The notes under the pieces are model-generated. The model was given only the letters and a program-made list of their open reading frames with translations. It ran no database searches and was not told the origin of the DNA. This document shows positions 44,798-54,436 of a stretch of DNA of 64,000 nt, piece after piece. Origin of the DNA: an uncultured Porphyromonas sp. (GTDB lineage: Bacteria; Bacteroidota; Bacteroidia; Bacteroidales; Porphyromonadaceae); NCBI RefSeq assembly GCF_905372525.1, contig NZ_CAJPPN010000005.1, forward strand, positions 1 to 64,000, given 5' to 3'. How positions within the stretch are numbered: position 1 is the stretch's first letter; each line of letters opens with the position of its first letter. The translations under genes and the position numbers were made by a program.

Positions 44798-46660
44798 ATG
44801 GACGAACAGAAAGCGGTCAAAACGCTCAAAGACATCGTCATTCGATTCTCTGGAGACTCGGGTGATGGGATGCAATTGACGGGGACGATCTTCTCTGACC
44901 TTTCCGCCATGACGGGGAACACGATCTCTACCTTCCCCGACTTCCCAGCTGAAATTCGTGCACCCCAGGGTACCCTGAGTGGGGTCTCTGGCTATCAGGT
45001 GCAGATAGGCTCTCGTGCTGTACGTACCCCAGGGGAGCGTGCAGATATCCTCGTCGCTATGAACCCCGCCGCCCTGAAGGTGAGCGTAGGGCATCTGAAG
45101 AAGGAGTCGATCATCATCATTGATACCGACTCCTTTACTACGAACGACCTACGCAAGGCTGAGTACAAGACCGATGAACCCTTTGAGGAACTAGGCCTCA
45201 AGACCCAGCAGGTCATCCCTGCCCCTATCTCCTCGATCGTGAAGGAGGGGCTGAAGGACTTCGGACTAGATGCTAAGTCAGCCCTCCGATGCAAGAATAT
45301 GTTTGCCCTCGGACTGATCTGCTGGCTCTGCGATCGCCCTCTGGGTCCTGCTGAGCAGTTCCTCGAGAGGAAGTTTGGCAAGAAGCCCCTCCTGCGGGAC
45401 GCCAATATTGCCTCGCTCAACCATGGCTACGACTTCGGGCATAATACCCATGCCTCGGCGAGTATCTTCCGTATCGAGACGCAAAAGCCTACCCCAGGGC
45501 GCTATCTCGATATCAATGGGAACAAGGCTACGGCCTATGGGCTCATCGCTGCCGCTGAGCGCTCTGGACTAGAGCTCTTCCTCGGGAGCTACCCGATCAC
45601 CCCAGCGACGGACATCCTCCACGAGCTAGCTAAGCACAAGGCTCTTGGGGTCAAGACCGTGCAGGCCGAGGATGAGATCGCAGGGATCTGTACGGCTATC
45701 GGTGCTGCCTTCGCTGGAGACCTGGCTGTGACGACGACCTCGGGCCCTGGGCTGGCACTAAAGGGCGAGGCTACAGGTCTGGCTGTGATGGCTGAGATCC
45801 CACTAGTGATCATAGATGTACAGCGAGGTGGTCCCTCGACGGGTCTCCCGACCAAGAGCGAGCAGACGGACCTCATGCAGGCTCTCTACGGGCGCAATGG
45901 TGAGGCCCCTATGCCAGTCGTCGCCGCTACGACCCCCGATACCTGCTTCCTCTATGCCTACTGGGCAGCCAAGATCGCCGTCGAGCATATGACTCCCGTC
46001 GTCCTACTCACGGACTCCTTCATCGCTAATGGCTCCTCGGCTTGGCGTATCCCTGACCTGAAGAGCCTCCCTGCGATCGAACCAAACTACGTCTCCAAGC
46101 TCCCCGAGGGGGTGACAGCAGAGAACTGGAAGCCCTACTATCGCAACGAGGAGACCAAGGTGCGCTACTGGGCTATCCCAGGGACTCCAGGCTTCGAGCA
46201 CCGCTTAGGTGGACTGGAGAAGAACTATACGACGAGTGCCATCAGCACCGATGCTGCTAACCATGCACTCATGGTCAAGACTCGTCAGGAGAAGATAGAC
46301 TATATCGCTAACTGTATCCCTCTACTCGAGGTCGAAGGCGATCAGGATGCCGAGCTCCTCGTCGTGGGCTGGGGTGGAACCTACGGGCACCTCTACGAGG
46401 CTACACACAAGGTACGTGAGCGTGGATACAAGATTGCCCATCTGCACTTCAGCTTCATCAATCCGCTCCCACGGAATACCGAGGAGCTCCTGCGCCGCTA
46501 CAAGAAGGTCATCATCGCCGAGCAGAATAGTGGCCAGTTCGCCCGCTACCTACGTGGTATCATCTCTGACTTCCACCCACGGCAGTATAATGAAGTCACG
46601 GGTCAGCCCTTTGTGCTCTCCCATCTAGTAGAAGAATTCATTAACCTTATCGAGGAATAA
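44798..46660 (+). CDS. korA: 2-oxoacid:ferredoxin oxidoreductase, fused gamma-alpha subunit
   Basis: Part of the enzyme that interconverts 2-oxoglutarate (or a related 2-oxoacid) and acyl-CoA plus CO2 with ferredoxin. It has 620 residues, with an N-terminal gamma domain (about 10-190, IRFSGDSGDGMQLTGTIFSD) fused to the alpha pyrimidine-binding domain (ANGSSAWRIPDL, ITPATDILHELAKH, TSGPGLALKGEATGLAVMAE) and a transketolase-C-like end. The beta subunit follows 5 bp downstream. No ferredoxin-type delta subunit is nearby. 2-oxoglutarate is the best substrate guess by family; pyruvate or branched-chain acids are not excluded. Confidence 0.92.
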   Translation: MDEQKAVKTLKDIVIRFSGDSGDGMQLTGTIFSDLSAMTGNTISTFPDFPAEIRAPQGTLSGVSGYQVQIGSRAVRTPGERADILVAMNPAALKVSVGHLKKESIIIIDTDSFTTNDLRKAEYKTDEPFEELGLKTQQVIPAPISSIVKEGLKDFGLDAKSALRCKNMFALGLICWLCDRPLGPAEQFLERKFGKKPLLRDANIASLNHGYDFGHNTHASASIFRIETQKPTPGRYLDINGNKATAYGLIAAAERSGLELFLGSYPITPATDILHELAKHKALGVKTVQAEDEIAGICTAIGAAFAGDLAVTTTSGPGLALKGEATGLAVMAEIPLVIIDVQRGGPSTGLPTKSEQTDLMQALYGRNGEAPMPVVAATTPDTCFLYAYWAAKIAVEHMTPVVLLTDSFIANGSSAWRIPDLKSLPAIEPNYVSKLPEGVTAENWKPYYRNEETKVRYWAIPGTPGFEHRLGGLEKNYTTSAISTDAANHALMVKTRQEKIDYIANCIPLLEVEGDQDAELLVVGWGGTYGHLYEATHKVRERGYKIAHLHFSFINPLPRNTEELLRRYKKVIIAEQNSGQFARYLRGIISDFHPRQYNEVTGQPFVLSHLVEEFINLIEE

Positions 46661-46665
46661 CAGCG

Positions 46666-47712
46666 ATGGATACGAATGTTAGTGGCGTGAAGCTAGACGC
46701 CAAGAGCTTTAAGAGTGACCAATACGTACGCTGGTGTCCGGGCTGTGGAGACCACGGAGTGCTCGCCACGCTACAGAAGGCGATGGCAGACCTAGGTATC
46801 CCTACGGAGAAGACTGCGGTCATCTCGGGTATCGGATGCTCCTCCCGCCTGCCCTACTACGTGAATGCCTATGGCTTCCATACGATCCATGGTCGTGCAG
46901 CAGCGATCGCTACGGGGATGAAGACCGCCCGTCCAGACCTCTGCGTCTGGGTCGCTACCGGAGATGGTGATAGCCTCGCTATCGGGGGGAACCACTTCAT
47001 CCATGCAGTCCGCCGAAATATTGACTTGAACTTTGTCCTTTTCAACAACCGTATCTACGGGCTCACGAAGGGGCAGTACTCGCCGACCTCGGCACGTGGC
47101 TTTGTCTCCAAGAGCTCGCCCTATGGTACGGTAGAGGATCCATTTATCCCCGCAGAGCTATGCTTTGGGGCACGAGGACGCTTCTTCGCTCGCTCGCTAG
47201 ACGTCGATATGAAGCTCCTCGGGCAGTGTATGCTGGAGTGTGCTAAGCACAAGGGGGCTGCGATCGTCGAGGTGCTGGTGAACTGTGTGATCTTCAACGA
47301 TGGTGTCCACAAGGGGGTCTCGCAGCGTGAGGTACGTGACGACCGCTCCGTCGTACTCCGACACGGCGAGAAGATGATCTTCGGTAAGGAGAAAAATAAG
47401 GGGATCGTCCTAGATGGTCTCCGGCTCAAGGCTGTAACGATCGGGGAGGATGGCTACACTCTGGATGATGTCCTCACCCATGATGCTCATGAGGCTGACC
47501 CCACCCTGCACACGATGCTCGCGATGATGGGGACGAGTGAGGAGAGTGATCTCCCTGTTGCCTTTGGGGTAATCCGAGATGTCGAGGGGATTAGCTACGA
47601 TGAAGCCGTCGCCCAGCAAATCGAGGAAGTGAAGGCTCAGAAGCCTGGTATCCGCTCGCTCGAGGATGTACTCATGAAGGATCCCTACTGGGAAGTCAAG
47701 GCTGAAGATTAG
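46666..47712 (+). CDS. korB: 2-oxoacid:ferredoxin oxidoreductase, beta subunit
   Basis: TPP-binding subunit of 348 residues. CPGCGDHGVLATLQKA binds the diphosphate region and the [4Fe-4S] cluster side, and GDGDSLAIGGNHFIHAVRRN is the Mg/TPP motif GDGD. NRIYGLTKGQYSPTS follows as in the family. It is co-transcribed with korA (5 bp gap), and a strong terminator at 47754-47791 ends the operon. Confidence 0.93.
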   Translation: MDTNVSGVKLDAKSFKSDQYVRWCPGCGDHGVLATLQKAMADLGIPTEKTAVISGIGCSSRLPYYVNAYGFHTIHGRAAAIATGMKTARPDLCVWVATGDGDSLAIGGNHFIHAVRRNIDLNFVLFNNRIYGLTKGQYSPTSARGFVSKSSPYGTVEDPFIPAELCFGARGRFFARSLDVDMKLLGQCMLECAKHKGAAIVEVLVNCVIFNDGVHKGVSQREVRDDRSVVLRHGEKMIFGKEKNKGIVLDGLRLKAVTIGEDGYTLDDVLTHDAHEADPTLHTMLAMMGTSEESDLPVAFGVIRDVEGISYDEAVAQQIEEVKAQKPGIRSLEDVLMKDPYWEVKAED

Positions 47713-47753
47713 CATAACATAGCTTGGCCTTACCCTACACGTCTAGGGTATCT

Positions 47754-47791
47754 GGGGCGCATTATAGTCTCGGCTATAGTGCGCCCCTTTT
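47754..47791 (+). terminator. Terminator of korAB
   Basis: GGGGCGCATTATAG (47754-47767) pairs with CTATAGTGCGCCCC (47774-47787), one G-U, and is followed directly by TTTTC, a good U-tract. Confidence 0.9.
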
Positions 47792-47875
47792 CTTAGGAGG
47801 CTCATATAGAGGAGTTAGGAGTAAGGGAGCTAGGCTGGTATGCATGTCCTCGGCCTATATAAGAGGGCTTTTTCG

Positions 47876-47883
47876 TATTTTTG
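47876..47883 (+). promoter_or_regulatory. -7 promoter element of sdaA
   Basis: TATTTTTG fits TAnnTTTG. The sdaA ATG lies 96 bp downstream. Confidence 0.5.
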
Positions 47884-47979
47884 AGTGTGTCAAGGCCTCC
47901 CTATCACAGAGCCAATAAAGGCGAGATCAGGGACGTTGTACACATATAGACTGCCACATGGAGCATCATACAGAGAGCG

Positions 47980-49206
47980 ATGGAGACGATTAGACAGATA
48001 TTTAGGATAGGGCGAGGCCCGAGTAGTAGCCATACGATGGGGCCACGGCGAGCTGCTGAGCAGTTTGTCGCTCGCTGTCCCTCTGCCTCTAGCTACGAGG
48101 TGACTCTCTATGGTAGCCTCGCAGCTACGGGGAAGGGACACATGACAGATGTGGCTATCCTAGAGACACTCACACCGATAGCTCCTACAGAGATCATTTG
48201 GAAGCCCGATATTGTTCTCCCCTTCCATCCCAATGGTATGGAGTTCAAGGCTTATGGTGCTGATGGTCGTATCCTCGATACCTACACGGTCTATAGTATA
48301 GGTGGTGGGACGCTTGCCAACGAAGACTTCAACGAACAGCACTCCGCCGAGATCTATCCCCAGCACAGGATCCTGGACATCATGCACGTCCTACACGAGC
48401 AGGATATGACCTACTGGGAGTATGTGGAGCACTATGAGGGCGAGGATATCTGGGACTTCCTGGCTGAGATCTGGGAGGTCATGAAGGAGGCTGTCCACTC
48501 AGGCCTTCAGGCTGAGGGTGTACTCCCGGGGGGCCTTGGTCTCCGGCGCAAGGCTGCGACCTACAAGGTCAAGGCTGAGGGCTATGGCTCTGCCAGTATC
48601 AAGAATAGAGGCCTAGTCTATGCCTACGCTCTCGCAGTCAGCGAGCACAATGCCTCGGGCGGGCGTGTCGTTACTGCACCTACCTGTGGGAGCTGTGGCG
48701 TCGTCCCTGCGGTGCTCTACCACCTCAAGATGAGTCGGGACTTCCCTGATCGTAGTATCCTGAGGGCTCTAGCTACTGCTGGACTCTTCGCCAATGTTGT
48801 CCGGACCAATGCCTCTATCTCGGGGGCTGAGGTTGGGTGTCAGGGTGAGATCGGGGTGGCGTGTGCTATGGGGGCAGCAGCAGCTAGCCAGCTCTTCGGT
48901 GGCTCTAATCTACAGATCGAGTACTCGGCAGAGATGGCACTAGAGCATCACCTAGGGCTGACCTGTGACCCTGTATGTGGTCTGGTGCAGATACCTTGTA
49001 TTGAGCGCAATGCCTTCGCGGCGGCTCGTGCACTAGATGCGAATACCTATGGTACGTTCAGTGATGGACGTCATCGTGTGAGCTTCGACCAAGTCGTGGA
49101 GGTGATGCGCAAGACTGGGCATGACCTGCCAAGTCTCTATCGTGAGACCTCCACAGGAGGATTAGCCACAGAGTACTCCCTGAAGACGCCACCCCACCCA
49201 TGGTAG
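47980..49206 (+). CDS. sdaA: L-serine dehydratase, single-chain iron-sulfur type
   Basis: Deaminates L-serine to pyruvate and ammonia with an oxygen-sensitive [4Fe-4S] cluster. It has 408 residues with beta and alpha parts fused. The N-terminal GRGPSSSHTMGPRRAAEQF is the substrate loop. Cluster cysteines lie in TCGSCGVVPA and CDPVCGLVQIPCIERNAFAA. Serine deamination feeds pyruvate to fermentation, and it follows the KorAB operon, which fits amino-acid catabolism. Own promoter box upstream; DUF4294 gene 44 bp downstream. Confidence 0.95.
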   Translation: METIRQIFRIGRGPSSSHTMGPRRAAEQFVARCPSASSYEVTLYGSLAATGKGHMTDVAILETLTPIAPTEIIWKPDIVLPFHPNGMEFKAYGADGRILDTYTVYSIGGGTLANEDFNEQHSAEIYPQHRILDIMHVLHEQDMTYWEYVEHYEGEDIWDFLAEIWEVMKEAVHSGLQAEGVLPGGLGLRRKAATYKVKAEGYGSASIKNRGLVYAYALAVSEHNASGGRVVTAPTCGSCGVVPAVLYHLKMSRDFPDRSILRALATAGLFANVVRTNASISGAEVGCQGEIGVACAMGAAAASQLFGGSNLQIEYSAEMALEHHLGLTCDPVCGLVQIPCIERNAFAAARALDANTYGTFSDGRHRVSFDQVVEVMRKTGHDLPSLYRETSTGGLATEYSLKTPPHPW

Positions 49207-49250
49207 GGACGGGTAGCCTTCAGCCCTATCTATCTTCTCTGTATCAGACT

Positions 49251-49853
49251 ATGTATCTCAGTAGATTTCTCTGCCGTATACTCACCTTTCTACTCTTCCT
49301 CTCTGGGGGCAGTGTGGGGCTTCTCGGCCAGGTCACCACTCATACGGAGCCAACTATAGAAGGCGATACGCTCGTAGAGGTGGTCCTCCCCCCCGTGAAT
49401 GTCTATGCGGATCGGAGCGTGCGCCCCATGACTCCAGAGGAGCGACAGCAGCTCTGGCGACTCATACGTGATGTGAAGGTCACCTATCCCTATGCCAAGT
49501 ATGTCGCAGCGACGATCATCGAGACCTATGAATACATGGAGACACTCCCAGAGAAGAGCCGAGAGGCGCACCTCAAGCTGGTCGAGAAAGATCTAAAGCG
49601 TGAGATGACTCCCAAGATGAAGAACCTTACCCTGCGTCAGGGCAAGATCCTCATCAAGCTCATCCACCGCCAGTGTGGGATGACTGGCTATGAGCTCCTA
49701 AAGACCTTCCTCGGGGGCTTCAAGGCTTGGACCTGGCAGCTCTTTGCTCGAGTCACTGGAGCTAGCCTCAAGTCCCCCTATGACCCACTCCACAACCAGG
49801 AGGATGCCACGATCGAGCGTATCATCCATCTCTATGAGCAGCGCCGGCTCTAG
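49251..49853 (+). CDS. DUF4294 family exported protein
   Basis: A 200-residue protein with signal peptide (MYLSRFLCRILTFLLFLSGG, then cleavage near GLLGQ). The mature part has the DUF4294 pattern: LPPVNVYADR, LWRLIRDVKVTYPYAKYVAA, then LTLRQGKILIKLIHRQCGMT and YELLKTFLGGFKAWTWQLFA. These are amphipathic helices; the function is unknown. I use the ATG at 49251; the ATG at 49200 overlaps sdaA and has no signal-like start. Confidence 0.8.
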   Translation: MYLSRFLCRILTFLLFLSGGSVGLLGQVTTHTEPTIEGDTLVEVVLPPVNVYADRSVRPMTPEERQQLWRLIRDVKVTYPYAKYVAATIIETYEYMETLPEKSREAHLKLVEKDLKREMTPKMKNLTLRQGKILIKLIHRQCGMTGYELLKTFLGGFKAWTWQLFARVTGASLKSPYDPLHNQEDATIERIIHLYEQRRL

Positions 49854-49921
49854 CAACCTAAGACTCATCCGATACCCTTGATACTAACTATATAGACCCG
49901 ACCCCATCGAAGACTCTCCCC

Positions 49922-52027
49922 ATGATGAAGTTCCCTACTCGCCTCCTATCTCTCGCTCTACTCCTATTCTCTGCTCTATCCGTCTGTGCGGCCTCCCGCC
50001 GCACTGCCCCGATCCGTGTAGCCTGTATCGGCAATAGCATTACCTATGGCTATCTACTCAAGAATCGTGAGCATGAGGCCTACCCCGTAGTCCTTCAGCA
50101 ACTCTTGGGTTCTGGCTATCAAGTGGGCAACTTTGGGAAGTCTGGAGCTACGCTTCTTGCCCGTGGTCATCGGCCTTACATCCAGCAGGAAGAGTATCAG
50201 AAGGCTCTAGACTATCGAGCTGATATAGCTGTGATCCACCTTGGGGTCAATGATACCGATCCCCGCAACTGGCCTAACTATCGGGATGAGTTTGTCCCCG
50301 ACTATCACCGCCTCATCGAGGCTCTACGTGAGGCCAACCCCAAGGTACGTATCCTCATCGCACGTACGACACCTATCGGTGTGGAGCATCCACGCTTCGA
50401 GTCTGGTACACGAGACTGGCAGGATCAGATACAGAAGGCTATCGAGCAGGTCGCAAAGGGGGCTGATGTACAGCTTATAGACCTGCATGCACCACTCTAT
50501 CCCTATCCCCACTATCTACCCGATGCTGTTCACCCAACGGCTGCGGGGGTACGGATCATAGCTCGGGAGGTCTATGGTGCGATCACAGGGGACTATGGGG
50601 GGCTGACCCTCCCTGAGATACTCTCCTCGGGCATGGTTCTGCAGCGCCGAAGGCCTCTGGAGCTAGAGGGGAGGGCTAATGCCCTAGAGTATGTCTCCCT
50701 AACATTCGGCGGATCCACCTACACGACTAGAGCAGGTAAGGATGGACGATGGAGTATCATCCTCCCTCCTCAGGAAGCGGGAGGCCCTTACCGCATTAGC
50801 CTCGAGGCAAGGTCACGTAGCTATCAGCTAGACTCAGTCTATATAGGTGAGGTATGGCTCTGCTCGGGGCAGTCCAATATGGCGATGATGCTACGAGAGA
50901 CTGCGGATCGTGATCTGGCTGATAGCGCATACGATCCTGAGCTACGAGTCTTCGATATGAAGCCTGCTCATACGACCGATGCTGTCAGCTGGCCTGTCTC
51001 CTTCCTGGACTCACTCAATAGACTGGAATACTACCTCCCCACTCAATGGCGAGGGGTGACTCCCGAGATAGCTCGCTCGACCTCGGCCATAGCCTATCAG
51101 TTCGCTCGGGAGCTACGAGATAGTCTACAGGTACCAGTGGGAATTATCATCAATGCGGTCGGTGGAGCACCTACCGAGGCTTGGATCGATCGTTATACGC
51201 TGGAGCATGAGTTCCCACAGATCCTTCGCCACTGGCGTACGAATGACTTCATTATGCCGTGGGTGCGTGAGCGTGCTGCGCTCAATGTGAAGCTCCAGGA
51301 TACTCCACTCACTCGTCATCCCTATGCTCCTACCTACCTCTTTGACACGGGGATAAGACCCTTGGCTCGCTTTCCTATCCAGGGGATACTCTGGTACCAA
51401 GGGGAGTCTAATGCCCACAACATAGAGGCGCATGCACGTCTCTTCCCCCTACTTGTGACGAGTTGGAGGCAGGTCTTTAGCTTCAATATCCCCTTCTATT
51501 ACGTACAGCTCTCCTCTATGAATCGCCCTTCCTGGCCGCACTTCCGTGAAAGCCAGCGTAGGCTCATGCGCTCTGCCGAAGGGCTAGAGATGGTCGTCTC
51601 CTCGGATCATGGTATGCCTAATGATGTACATCCACGAAATAAGCGCCCGATAGCTCACCGCCTGGCACTGCTAGCACTGCATAATGAATATGGCTATAGC
51701 ACCCTGACCCATAGGAGCCCATGGCTAAAGGCATTATACAGGGAGGACAATAAGCTGATCCTACTCTTCGGGGGGACAGAGGAGCTGAAGACCTCTGATG
51801 GCCAGGAGCTGAGGGGCTTTGAGCTCATCGGAGAGGATGGTCTCAGCTATCCTATGCCCCCCGTTAAGCTCCGTGATGCTCGTGTCATCATCTCGCTACC
51901 CCGCCGGATAAGCTCACAGAAGCTCCAGATACGTTATGCCTGGGAGCCCTATACCGATGCCAATCTCGTCGGGCATACGGGGCTACCCGTCTCCACCTTC
52001 TCCATCTGCGAAGGTTACTTACCCTAA
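49922..52027 (+). CDS. Exported two-domain esterase: SGNH hydrolase plus sialate O-acetylesterase
   Basis: A 701-residue exported enzyme. The signal MMKFPTRLLSLALLLFSALS ends near CAA-S. Residues about 35-220 form an SGNH/GDSL esterase: CIGNSITYGY (Ser nucleophile), LGVNDTD, and DAVHPTAAG (catalytic His). Residues about 225-690 form a sialate O-acetylesterase (LPEILSSGMVLQRRRPLELE, then WLCSGQSNMAMML with its Ser, and GILWYQGESN). Removing O-acetyl groups from sialic acid lets sialidases and hexosaminidases work on host mucin glycans, so it fits with the GH3 and GH20 enzymes in this window. Two active sites may target different acetyl positions. Confidence 0.92.
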   Translation: MMKFPTRLLSLALLLFSALSVCAASRRTAPIRVACIGNSITYGYLLKNREHEAYPVVLQQLLGSGYQVGNFGKSGATLLARGHRPYIQQEEYQKALDYRADIAVIHLGVNDTDPRNWPNYRDEFVPDYHRLIEALREANPKVRILIARTTPIGVEHPRFESGTRDWQDQIQKAIEQVAKGADVQLIDLHAPLYPYPHYLPDAVHPTAAGVRIIAREVYGAITGDYGGLTLPEILSSGMVLQRRRPLELEGRANALEYVSLTFGGSTYTTRAGKDGRWSIILPPQEAGGPYRISLEARSRSYQLDSVYIGEVWLCSGQSNMAMMLRETADRDLADSAYDPELRVFDMKPAHTTDAVSWPVSFLDSLNRLEYYLPTQWRGVTPEIARSTSAIAYQFARELRDSLQVPVGIIINAVGGAPTEAWIDRYTLEHEFPQILRHWRTNDFIMPWVRERAALNVKLQDTPLTRHPYAPTYLFDTGIRPLARFPIQGILWYQGESNAHNIEAHARLFPLLVTSWRQVFSFNIPFYYVQLSSMNRPSWPHFRESQRRLMRSAEGLEMVVSSDHGMPNDVHPRNKRPIAHRLALLALHNEYGYSTLTHRSPWLKALYREDNKLILLFGGTEELKTSDGQELRGFELIGEDGLSYPMPPVKLRDARVIISLPRRISSQKLQIRYAWEPYTDANLVGHTGLPVSTFSICEGYLP

Positions 52028-52038
52028 GTCTCAACGAA

Positions 52039-52734
52039 ATGAAGATGAAGCTCCATTCTCTATTCCTCTCCCTCTTCGTAGCCATCCTCCTCGGCTCTTG
52101 TAGCTCACAGCCCAAGGGCTCTCGTCTCGTGATTCAGCTAGACTCACCCTCAGGAGGCGACACACTAGCTCTCGTGACTTATATAGGGCCGGATGTCCAG
52201 ATCACAGATACGCTGACGAACTTCGATACCCGCCTCGAACTCTACCTAGATACGGCGCGCTTCCACTCGGTACTTGTCTCTCATGACGAGGGGCGGCGTG
52301 TACGCCTCTTTGACCTGATAGGTAAGGAGTGGCGGGAGCAAATCGCTCCAGCCCCCACCAAAGTTCATCCCTTGACCTCCGCTCCTCTCTTCTCAGGGAA
52401 GGATGCCTCGGGCAAGCAACGAGAGCTCTCGGATCTCTATCATCGTCGCTCGGTGATGCTCGTCTTTGCCTCCCCCGAGGGACTTTCCTCGCTGACGAAG
52501 CAGGAGCAGACGAGCCTTAGAGCTGGAGCTAAGCCAGACAGCCTCTACTTTGTCTTCATGATGCCGACCCTCTCGGATAGTACGGCACGCTCCCAGCTGA
52601 GACGAGATAGTCTGGAGGGGATCGCTTTCTCTGATAGCCTTGGGCTCGTGAGTCGTGTCCGACAGCTCTACGGGGTACAGGGGCAGGCTGGCGTCGTCCG
52701 CTTTCGTATCGATAGTCTAGGGAAGATTAGATAG
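52039..52734 (+). CDS. Thioredoxin-like lipoprotein without a CxxC motif
   Basis: A 231-residue lipoprotein; the lipobox is LGSC in MKMKLHSLFLSLFVAILLGS followed by Cys. Residues about 25-100 resemble the DUF4369-type N-domain (VIQLDSPSGGDTLALVTYIG), and about 110-215 a thioredoxin-like domain (SGKDASGKQRELSDLYHRRS, then VMLVFASPEG). In TlpA-type proteins a CxxC would follow VFASP, but here it reads VFASPEGLSS, so it should not be a redox enzyme. Possibly a scaffold or a sensor. It follows the esterase by 11 bp. Confidence 0.7.
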   Translation: MKMKLHSLFLSLFVAILLGSCSSQPKGSRLVIQLDSPSGGDTLALVTYIGPDVQITDTLTNFDTRLELYLDTARFHSVLVSHDEGRRVRLFDLIGKEWREQIAPAPTKVHPLTSAPLFSGKDASGKQRELSDLYHRRSVMLVFASPEGLSSLTKQEQTSLRAGAKPDSLYFVFMMPTLSDSTARSQLRRDSLEGIAFSDSLGLVSRVRQLYGVQGQAGVVRFRIDSLGKIR

Positions 52735-52772
52735 TCCCAGCTGCGGGCACAGAAACCACGAATATACACACT

Positions 52773-54314
52773 ATGCTTATCAAGACATACGCCGCTGCGC
52801 TACAGAGTATACAGGCACGAACGGTCACAGTAGAGGTCAACTGTACACCAGGCTCTTACTTCCAGCTCGTGGGGCTACCCGATGCTGCTATCAAGGAGAG
52901 CCAGGATCGTATCATCTCCGCTATCGAGAGCTGTGGCTATAAGTTCCCCGGCAAGCGTATCGTGATCAATATGAGCCCTGCAGACCTGCGTAAGGAAGGG
53001 GCAGCCTATGACCTCCCGCTTGCCATCGGGCTCTTGGCCGCTGATGGGCAGATCCCTGCTGATCTGCTAGATCGTTACCTGATTATGGGGGAGCTCTCGC
53101 TTGATGGGAGTGTACGTGCTATACGAGGGGCATTGCCTATCGCCATACAGGCTCGTAGCGAGGGCTTCGAGGGTTTTATCCTCCCTGCCCCCAACGCTCG
53201 GGAAGCCGCTGTGGTGAACCAACTCAAGGTCTACGCTGCACGCACCCTACGAGAGGTCATCGATATGCTCTCGGGACAGTCTCAGCTCCCACTGGTGGAG
53301 GTCGATACCCGGTGCGAGTTCTACGAGGCTCAGGGGGGAAGCCCCTTCGACTTCGCTGAGGTACGAGGCCAAGAGACGGTCAAGCGTGCCCTAGAGGTAG
53401 CTGCGGCTGGGGGGCACAATCTCCTGATGATCGGTGCCCCTGGTAGTGGCAAGTCGATGATGGCCAAGCGTCTGTCTGGTATCCTCCCTCCCTTCACTCT
53501 ACGTGAGTCCCTAGAGACAACGAAGATTTACTCCGTAGCGGGGAAGCTGGGCAAGGACGTGACCTTGCTGACTACTCGCCCTTTCCGGGCTCCTCATCAT
53601 TCTATCTCTCCCGCAGCTCTAGTCGGTGGGGGGAGCTCGCCTCAACCTGGGGAGATAAGTCTAGCACACAATGGGGTGCTCTTCCTCGATGAGCTCCCAG
53701 AGTTCAACCGCAACGTGCTAGAGGTCATGCGCCAGCCCCTAGAGGAGCGAATGGTCACGGTCGCACGGTCGCGCTTCACTGTGGACTACCCTGCGAGCTT
53801 TATGCTGATCGCTGCAATGAACCCTTGTCCCTGTGGCTACTACAATCATCCTACTCGTCACTGTGAGTGTACCCCGCAGCAGGTGCAACGCTACCTCGGG
53901 AAGGTCTCCGGTCCACTCCTAGATCGTATAGATATCCAGGTGGAGATCACCCCCGTACCCTTCGAGAAGCTCTCAGGCCAAGAGCCTGCAGAGTGTAGTG
54001 CCGATATTCGTCGACGTGTGATGGCTGCTCGGGAGCTCCAAAACCAGCGCTTCGCTTGTACCCCAGGGGTATACTGCAATGCCCAGATGACTCCAGCGCT
54101 GATGCAGACCTTCGCCCGCCCTGATGCCGAGGGGCTGATTCGCCTTCGGACGGCTATGGAGCGACTAGATCTGTCGGCTCGTGCCTACGACCGCATACTG
54201 AAGGTTGCCCGTACCATAGCTGACTTAGCAGGGGAGGAGTCTATCCACAAGGAGCACATCGCCGAGGCTATCCATTATCGCAGTCTAGACCGTAGCTCTT
54301 GGGGACAGAAGTAA
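52773..54314 (+). CDS. ComM/YifB family Mg-chelatase-like AAA ATPase
   Basis: A 513-residue YifB/ComM-type protein, in Vibrio cholerae a hexameric helicase that drives branch migration during natural transformation. An N-terminal Lon-protease-like fold (VEVNCTPGSYFQLVGLPDAA) precedes the AAA core: Walker A GAPGSGKSMMAKR and Walker B GVLFLDELPEFNR. A cysteine pattern MNPCPCGYY and HCECTPQQ follows, and SARAYDRILKVARTIADLAG is near the end. All expected motifs are present. The bidirectional terminator at 54348-54399 follows. Confidence 0.93.
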   Translation: MLIKTYAAALQSIQARTVTVEVNCTPGSYFQLVGLPDAAIKESQDRIISAIESCGYKFPGKRIVINMSPADLRKEGAAYDLPLAIGLLAADGQIPADLLDRYLIMGELSLDGSVRAIRGALPIAIQARSEGFEGFILPAPNAREAAVVNQLKVYAARTLREVIDMLSGQSQLPLVEVDTRCEFYEAQGGSPFDFAEVRGQETVKRALEVAAAGGHNLLMIGAPGSGKSMMAKRLSGILPPFTLRESLETTKIYSVAGKLGKDVTLLTTRPFRAPHHSISPAALVGGGSSPQPGEISLAHNGVLFLDELPEFNRNVLEVMRQPLEERMVTVARSRFTVDYPASFMLIAAMNPCPCGYYNHPTRHCECTPQQVQRYLGKVSGPLLDRIDIQVEITPVPFEKLSGQEPAECSADIRRRVMAARELQNQRFACTPGVYCNAQMTPALMQTFARPDAEGLIRLRTAMERLDLSARAYDRILKVARTIADLAGEESIHKEHIAEAIHYRSLDRSSWGQK

Positions 54315-54347
54315 TCCCCCTAATATCCACTCTGTACTATCCTTACA

Positions 54348-54399
54348 AATAGTCTCAGCCCCTAAGCTAGTACGTGCTTGCTTAGGGGCTGAGACTATT
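54348..54399. terminator. Bidirectional terminator between comM and the acyltransferase gene
   Basis: AATAGTCTCAGCCCCTAAGC (54348-54367) and GCTTAGGGGCTGAGACTATT (54380-54399) are exact complements, a 20-bp stem with a 12-nt loop and A/T runs on both sides. It serves two convergent genes. Confidence 0.92.
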
Positions 54400-54436
54400 T
54401 TTGTGGGGCAAGGGTCTTTGCTTGCCCTCCCTATGA

